Part shown: one piece after another, positions 7,380-11,119 of the stretch
Layout of the letters: each line of letters opens with the position of its first letter
Position numbering within the stretch: position 1 is the first letter of the stretch
NCBI GenBank assembly: GCA_003153585.1
Contig: PLZZ01000198.1
Location: forward strand, 565 to 11,683
Source of the DNA: Acidobacteriota bacterium
GTDB lineage: Bacteria; Acidobacteriota; Terriglobia; Acidiferrales; UBA7541
DNA: 11,119 nucleotides
Reading direction: 5' to 3'
Program-made: the position numbers and the translations under genes
The notes under the pieces: model-generated
Told to the model about the DNA's origin: nothing
What the model saw: only the letters and a program-made list of their open reading frames with translations
The model's database searches: none

Positions 7380-7736
7380 TCAAGACCGGGAGGGCGTTGG
7401 GAGTCTGGACTCTCCATATTTCTGTGTGGCATAGCCCACAATCAGGCCCACCAGGCCGCCGGGAAGCATAATGGCGAAATAATATCCGTGTTGCATGTGC
7501 GCAACGAAAAACGCCAGCAAGAGACCGACGGCGAGTCCGAAGAGAATTCCCAACGTTAACGAATGTACCTTGCGCGCGAAGAATCCAATCAGCACGCCTG
7601 CTATGACTCCCTTAATCGTCGAGCCTACTACGATCATTAGGAGTTGCGATCTGACCTCCGGCGTAAACCACGAGGTAAGGCCGTCAAAAATTCCCAGAAT
7701 TCCGCCGAGAATCAATCCATATACGACTTTATTCAT
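7380..7736 (-). CDS. Small four-helix membrane protein of unknown function
   Basis: I do not recognise a characterised family. The 118 residues are almost entirely membrane-embedded, with four predicted transmembrane segments at about 4-22, 31-53, 58-79 and 85-103. They are glycine-rich (LILGGILGIF, LPGGLVGLIVG), which suggests tight helix packing. The C-terminal tail (ATQKYGESRLPTPSRS) is polar and probably cytoplasmic. GGAGG lies about 6 nt before the ATG, so the frame is well supported as a gene. It begins 66 nt after the kinase stop on the same strand, so it may be the distal gene of that operon. No promoter stands out in the gap. Confidence 0.75.
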   Translation of the reverse strand: MNKVVYGLILGGILGIFDGLTSWFTPEVRSQLLMIVVGSTIKGVIAGVLIGFFARKVHSLTLGILFGLAVGLLLAFFVAHMQHGYYFAIMLPGGLVGLIVGYATQKYGESRLPTPSRS

Positions 7737-7802
7737 TACTTCCTCCCGGGTCGCAGTATCCTCACGCCCTCGCCATTCTATTAACCGCGGAACTGAATTC
7801 CT

Positions 7803-8795
7803 TTAGCGCCGAAACCACAATAGCAATAGCACCCGCACGACGAGGTAGGTCAGGACCAGAACGATTGCCAGCCGATACCGGGAAGCCCAGCGCGCCAACT
7901 TGTGGAAGATGTTCTCCGGATAAGCCGAAACCGGCAAGCCGTCCAGATAGTCGCCAATATCCTGACCCAGCGCGATTGAGGAAGCATACCGGCTAGCCCG
8001 CTCCGGCGCCATCGCCTTGCGGGCGATCGCAGAAAGGGGCTGCAGTGGTGTGCCGCCAAGGTTGGTCAAAAGATATTGGAGTATCGCGCCCAGAGAAAAT
8101 ATATCCGAGCGCGCGTCAAGATTTTCGATCTCACCGCGAGCTTGTTCGGGAGACATGTATCCAACGGTGCCGAGGACAGCGCCATGTCCGGTCTCCAAAA
8201 GCGCAGTCGTTTCCGAATCGGTTGCGTGTGTGGCATTTCCCTCCGAGAGGCATTCGCCGGCACTTTCTGGCGTGGAGCGAATGATTTTTGCGACGCCCCA
8301 ATCCATGACTAACACTTCGCCGAACGACCCAACCATTACATTGCCGGGTTTTAAGTCACGATGGAGTATGCCGTGGGCGTGAGCGAAAGCAACCGTGTCG
8401 CAAATGCGCTGAAAAATGCGCAGACGATCGAATAGCCTGTCTTTCCGCGCATCAAGTTGATCGAGGCGGCGGCCTTCTACGAATTTCATAGCATAGAAAA
8501 CACGGCCGTCGGTGAGTGTACCGGCATCATGGACCGGAACGATGCCCGGATGCTCCAGACGGGCAAGGATATGCACTTCCCGCAGCAGACGCGTCGCAAG
8601 TTCCCCGGAGACGTCCGGGAAATCGAGGACCTTCAGAGCCACCCGCCGTCCAAGAATAGAATCTTCGGCTGAATAAACTACGCCCATGCCTCCGCTGCCA
8701 ACCCGCTCCATTAGCCGATAACGCGTCCCGGCAAAGTCCGGCATGGCGCTCGCGGCTTGCAGGCGCGAAATTGCGTCGTCAGAGAGCCAATTCAT
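7803..8795 (-). CDS. Membrane-anchored Ser/Thr protein kinase (Hanks type)
   Basis: The 330-residue protein is a eukaryotic-like kinase with all key residues. The glycine loop GSGGMG is at 33-38, the VALK lysine at K55, helix-C E73, the catalytic loop HRDLKPGN at 145-152 (D147), DWG (a DFG variant) at 165-167 (D165), GTVGYMSPEQ at 209-218, and the alpha-F aspartate D231. The C-lobe after DIFSLGAIL is shortened: only about 15 residues separate it from SAIARKAM. One transmembrane helix (about 309-327) anchors the enzyme, with almost nothing outside, so it lacks a sensor domain. The ATG overlaps the stop of the sigma-factor gene by the ATGA arrangement, which implies translational coupling. The likely substrate is that sigma factor or its regulator; this is inference from gene order. 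Confidence 0.92.
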   Translation of the reverse strand: MNWLSDDAISRLQAASAMPDFAGTRYRLMERVGSGGMGVVYSAEDSILGRRVALKVLDFPDVSGELATRLLREVHILARLEHPGIVPVHDAGTLTDGRVFYAMKFVEGRRLDQLDARKDRLFDRLRIFQRICDTVAFAHAHGILHRDLKPGNVMVGSFGEVLVMDWGVAKIIRSTPESAGECLSEGNATHATDSETTALLETGHGAVLGTVGYMSPEQARGEIENLDARSDIFSLGAILQYLLTNLGGTPLQPLSAIARKAMAPERASRYASSIALGQDIGDYLDGLPVSAYPENIFHKLARWASRYRLAIVLVLTYLVVRVLLLLWFRR

Positions 8796-9559
8796 TCGGA
8801 TTCGACTCCCAGCAGGGCGCGAGCCTCGCGACGATATTCGTCTTCCGATGTAGTCATCTCGCGTAATTTTTCCAGCGCGATGCGGCGGAATTCGCGTCGG
8901 GAGAAAGCGAGATAATTGGTCACGTCTGTGAGAGCAATTTTAAATTGCGCTGCCAACTCAGCATAACTTGGACGTTCTGAATCGGCATCCTCAAGATCGT
9001 GTATTTCGAACAGACGGAAGTGCGTTTTCTTTCCACGGCTCTCGCAAAACTTCCGCAGGTCTTCGACCGCCAAACCAAACAGGCTGCGAAGAAACTCCTT
9101 TTCAAGGAATTCGTCGATACGTTCGGGTGAAGCCGAGTTCGTTAGAGATACCTTCGCTTGTTCCATCTCAAACCCGGCGACCGCAAAGTCCAGCGAAATG
9201 TGTTCTGCCGAGCCGCCACGTTTCAGACGCCTCGCGGCTTTGGCTTCATTTGCGACGAAATGATCGACGCAAACCCGCAGGAAAGTCCTGAGACGTGCTT
9301 TCGACGAATCAAAATCAGCGAGGTAGTTTTTTTCGATCAGGCGGGCAAAGAATTCCTGGGTTAAGTCCTTCGCGTCTTCGTCGGTTTTTCCCCAGCGAAT
9401 GCGAGTGTATTTATAGATTGGCTTCCAGTAGGCGACGATGATGGTTTCCAGCGCCCGCTTTCGCTCGGCTAGATCTGTACTGCGAGCGGCGCGAACCGCC
9501 GACCATCGCGTAGCCGGAAACTTGCCGCTCGGGCCGCCGATCTGCGTATCTTGTGTCAT
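8792..9559 (-). CDS. ECF-like RNA polymerase sigma factor, kinase-linked
   Basis: Numbering here begins at a TTG at 9562; subtract 1 for the preferred ATG at 9559 (255 residues). The N-terminal block KFPATRWSAVRAAR (14-27) and DAKDLTQEFFARLIEKNYL (63-81) mark the ECF-type family common in Planctomycetes and Acidobacteria. Region 2 continues with ARLRTFLRVCVDHFVANE (89-106). Region 4 is SYAELAAQFKIALTDVTNYL (199-218) followed by a basic helix. There is a long linker between regions 2 and 4, and no anti-sigma gene is adjacent. The overlapping kinase gene suggests control by phosphorylation. The core-binding motif reads DAKD where DAED is usual. The ATG is preferred because a weak GAG lies 5 nt before it but too near the TTG. 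Confidence 0.85.
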   Translation of the reverse strand: MTQDTQIGGPSGKFPATRWSAVRAARSTDLAERKRALETIIVAYWKPIYKYTRIRWGKTDEDAKDLTQEFFARLIEKNYLADFDSSKARLRTFLRVCVDHFVANEAKAARRLKRGGSAEHISLDFAVAGFEMEQAKVSLTNSASPERIDEFLEKEFLRSLFGLAVEDLRKFCESRGKKTHFRLFEIHDLEDADSERPSYAELAAQFKIALTDVTNYLAFSRREFRRIALEKLREMTTSEDEYRREARALLGVESE

Positions 9560-9578
9560 CAATACTCGCTGATTCTTT

Positions 9579-9956
9579 CTAAGCTAATGCGATCAAGTCA
9601 ATTTCGACGCGGAAGTCGCGAGGGAGCCGGGCAACTTCGACCGTCGATCGCGCCGGAGGATTCGCCGGAAAGTAGCGCGCGTACACTTCGTTCATGGCTG
9701 AAAAATCGTTCATGTCTTTTAGGAACACGCTAACCTTTACCGCGCGATCGAGTGAAGAGCCTGCAGCTTCTAGGATCGCTTTCAGGTTTTCTAGCGTGCG
9801 CTCGGTTTGTTTCGCGGTGTCGCCTTCTATCGGTTTGCCGGCAGCGGGATCGAATGCCGTTTGGCCGGAAATAAACACGAAGCCGTTTGCCTTGATTGCC
9901 TGTGAATACGGGCCTATCGCCTTAGGCCCTTTGTCGGTCGAGATAATTTCCCTCAC
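9579..9956 (-). CDS. ridA: RidA-family enamine/imine deaminase
   Basis: This 125-residue YjgF/YER057c/UK114 protein should hydrolyse reactive 2-aminoacrylate and related imines released by PLP enzymes to ketoacids and ammonia. It begins VREIISTDKGPKAIGPYSQAI and keeps the conserved GPYSQA (residues 15-20; Tyr17), FISGQ, and the C-terminal PPARSTVEVARLP. Arg103 in that last motif corresponds to the catalytic Arg105 of E. coli RidA. The start is set at GTG 9956, 4 nt after AAGGAGG. The first upstream ATG (10058) would add 34 residues that match nothing in the family and would overlap the preceding gene. The gene sits 29 nt after the M1-like gene and 19 nt before the sigma factor, so all are probably co-transcribed. 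Confidence 0.93.
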   Translation of the reverse strand: MREIISTDKGPKAIGPYSQAIKANGFVFISGQTAFDPAAGKPIEGDTAKQTERTLENLKAILEAAGSSLDRAVKVSVFLKDMNDFSAMNEVYARYFPANPPARSTVEVARLPRDFRVEIDLIALA

Positions 9957-9960
9957 CACG

Positions 9961-9967
9961 CCTCCTT
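9961..9967 (-). promoter_or_regulatory. Shine-Dalgarno fixing the GTG start of ridA
   Basis: The minus strand reads AAGGAGG, then CGTG, then GTG at 9956. A second GTG at 9959 is only 1 nt from the Shine-Dalgarno and is less likely. The site argues against the longer ATG-initiated frame at 10058. Confidence 0.75.
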
Positions 9968-9985
9968 GAGACCACGTCTTTTGTT

Positions 9986-11119
9986 CTAGTTTTTGCCGAC
10001 TGCCGCCCGCTGGTATTTTTCTCTGAATTCCGCGGGAATGCCCGGTTTGTAAAGCCACGCGCGGAATATCGGGACAAGATCTTTATTCGTTACATTCTCG
10101 AGCGCTGCGCGGAGTTCTTGAAATCCAACTTCCTGACCGCGCAACAAGCTGACTACCTGCGCTAGGGCTTGTCGCACGGACGCTTCGCCATAAGCGTCTT
10201 CAAGAGCGATAAAAAACAACGGAGCTTTTGCTAGGGCGATGCGGCGCTGCTCGATAGAATCAGAAATGGTGGTCGCAATAAGCGGCTTTTCAACCGCTTC
10301 CTCGCACGCGGCGTCGTACTCATGAAGAAATTTCAATATGCGACTATTCCGCGCGGAATCGCCATGACGCGCTTCATCGATTACGATAACGGCATATTCG
10401 GACAAGCCTTCGCTGATGCCTACTACTGAATTCGACGAATATATCTGAACCCCGAACCAATTGCCCGCCAGTGCATGCGCAACCAATTCCAAGAACTCTC
10501 CACTATGGACGCCCTGTGATATCGCTTGCGGATCGACGAGCACGCCGCCGAAAAAAGGAACAGCTGACGGCGTGTCGCCGCCAATGTGACGCAGTCCTGG
10601 AGATTCGACTACGTGGGGAGCAAGTTTCGTTTTCCCAAGAGGCCCGAAATTCTTCTGGAGAATATTCCAGTCTGATGCAATTTGTTCCTCGGCGGACGCC
10701 CAATCTCCCTTAAGCGGTTCGAGAGTCCAGAAGGAGGCCCCGCACTCCCGGCCATTCGAGCAGGAATCTACATATCGTCCAGCGACGATGAAAGGCGCCG
10801 GATCGCTGCTGCGCAATTCGAATCGAGATTTAACTTCTTTGCCATTTTTCGTTCGACCCACCCGCTTTCCCGGCGCCAGCAGAAGAAAATTACCCGGAGC
10901 TTGGACCGTATAGGTTATGCGCTCCGGACTAGCAGGAAATGGAGACAGCACGTGGTTAGGAGGCTGCAGCAAAGGAAACCACGCGTGCGAAACGACATGG
11001 AAGGATGTGGAGCTCAGACCGATGTTCACGCCGGAATCTTCGGGCACGGCAAAAGAATACTCGATGACGAGGTCGAGTCTCTGTTTCTGATTCCATGAAG
11101 GATCAAGCGGAATTCGAAA
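9986..11119 (-). CDS. M1-peptidase-like protein with degenerate zinc site (5' partial)
   Basis: The frame is open to the window edge, so the start lies outside; 377 codons are visible. The apparent start at 11047 is an internal GTG. The first visible residues (FRIPLDPSWNQ...DLVIEYSF) and HAWFPLLQPPN look like the N-terminal beta domain of M1 aminopeptidases. The helical core has ELVAHALAGNWFG (visible residues 211-223) where active enzymes have HELAHQWFG. The catalytic Glu is Ala (216) and the second zinc His is Gly (219). The third ligand Glu survives in GISEGLSEYA (E237). No GAMEN-like motif is clear. It should therefore be a non-catalytic relative, perhaps a peptide-binding or scaffold protein. 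It heads the visible part of a string with ridA, the sigma factor and the kinase. Confidence 0.75.
   Translation of the reverse strand, partial: FRIPLDPSWNQKQRLDLVIEYSFAVPEDSGVNIGLSSTSFHVVSHAWFPLLQPPNHVLSPFPASPERITYTVQAPGNFLLLAPGKRVGRTKNGKEVKSRFELRSSDPAPFIVAGRYVDSCSNGRECGASFWTLEPLKGDWASAEEQIASDWNILQKNFGPLGKTKLAPHVVESPGLRHIGGDTPSAVPFFGGVLVDPQAISQGVHSGEFLELVAHALAGNWFGVQIYSSNSVVGISEGLSEYAVIVIDEARHGDSARNSRILKFLHEYDAACEEAVEKPLIATTISDSIEQRRIALAKAPLFFIALEDAYGEASVRQALAQVVSLLRGQEVGFQELRAALENVTNKDLVPIFRAWLYKPGIPAEFREKYQRAAVGKN

Noticed and set aside
9957..10058. 34-residue N-terminal extension of RidA from an ATG at 10058
   Set aside because: RidA proteins begin at about the VREIIS segment. The extension overlaps the preceding gene, and a strong AAGGAGG precedes the GTG at 9956.

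Overview
The window looks like chromosomal DNA of an acidobacterium (phylum Acidobacteriota, probably class Terriglobia/Acidobacteriia). The basis is recognition of protein families, not a database search. The indicators are a secreted von Willebrand-A-like protein of the acidobacterial VWFA-related type, a conserved acidobacterial protein with a recombinase-like helix-turn-helix region, and an ECF sigma factor beginning with an FPATRWSAV block paired with a one-TM Ser/Thr kinase. No insertion sequence, phage gene, CRISPR array or toxin/defence cassette was seen. Most of the window is housekeeping or regulatory.

Left end (1-344): the last ~67 nt of a 16S rRNA gene on the + strand, followed by a structured trailer and a strong intrinsic terminator at 244-284. 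No 23S, 5S or spacer tRNA follows. A lone tRNA-Ile(GAU), the tRNA normally found in the 16S-23S spacer, lies about 5.5 kb away on the opposite strand (5547-5623) with its own extended -10 promoter. The rRNA operon therefore appears to be split in this genome.

Middle (345-7736): a PaaI-type hotdog thioesterase (+) converges with a minus-strand block: secreted VWA-like protein, recombinase-like small protein, and a full-length exported M1 aminopeptidase with intact zinc and catalytic residues. Then come the tRNA-Ile, a soluble pyridine nucleotide transhydrogenase (SthA-type), and a small four-helix membrane protein.

Right end (7803-11119): a tight minus-strand gene string, transcribed right to left. 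It holds an M1-like protein with a destroyed HExxH motif (partial, entering from beyond the window), a RidA enamine/imine deaminase (29 nt gap), an ECF-type sigma factor (19 nt gap) and a membrane-anchored Ser/Thr kinase (ATGA overlap). The sigma factor and kinase probably form a phospho-signalling pair. Their co-transcription with RidA and a predicted pseudopeptidase is the most unusual arrangement here. Several automatic start sites were moved to agree with Shine-Dalgarno sequences: the aminopeptidase to ATG at 5169, RidA to GTG at 9956, and the sigma factor to ATG at 9559.
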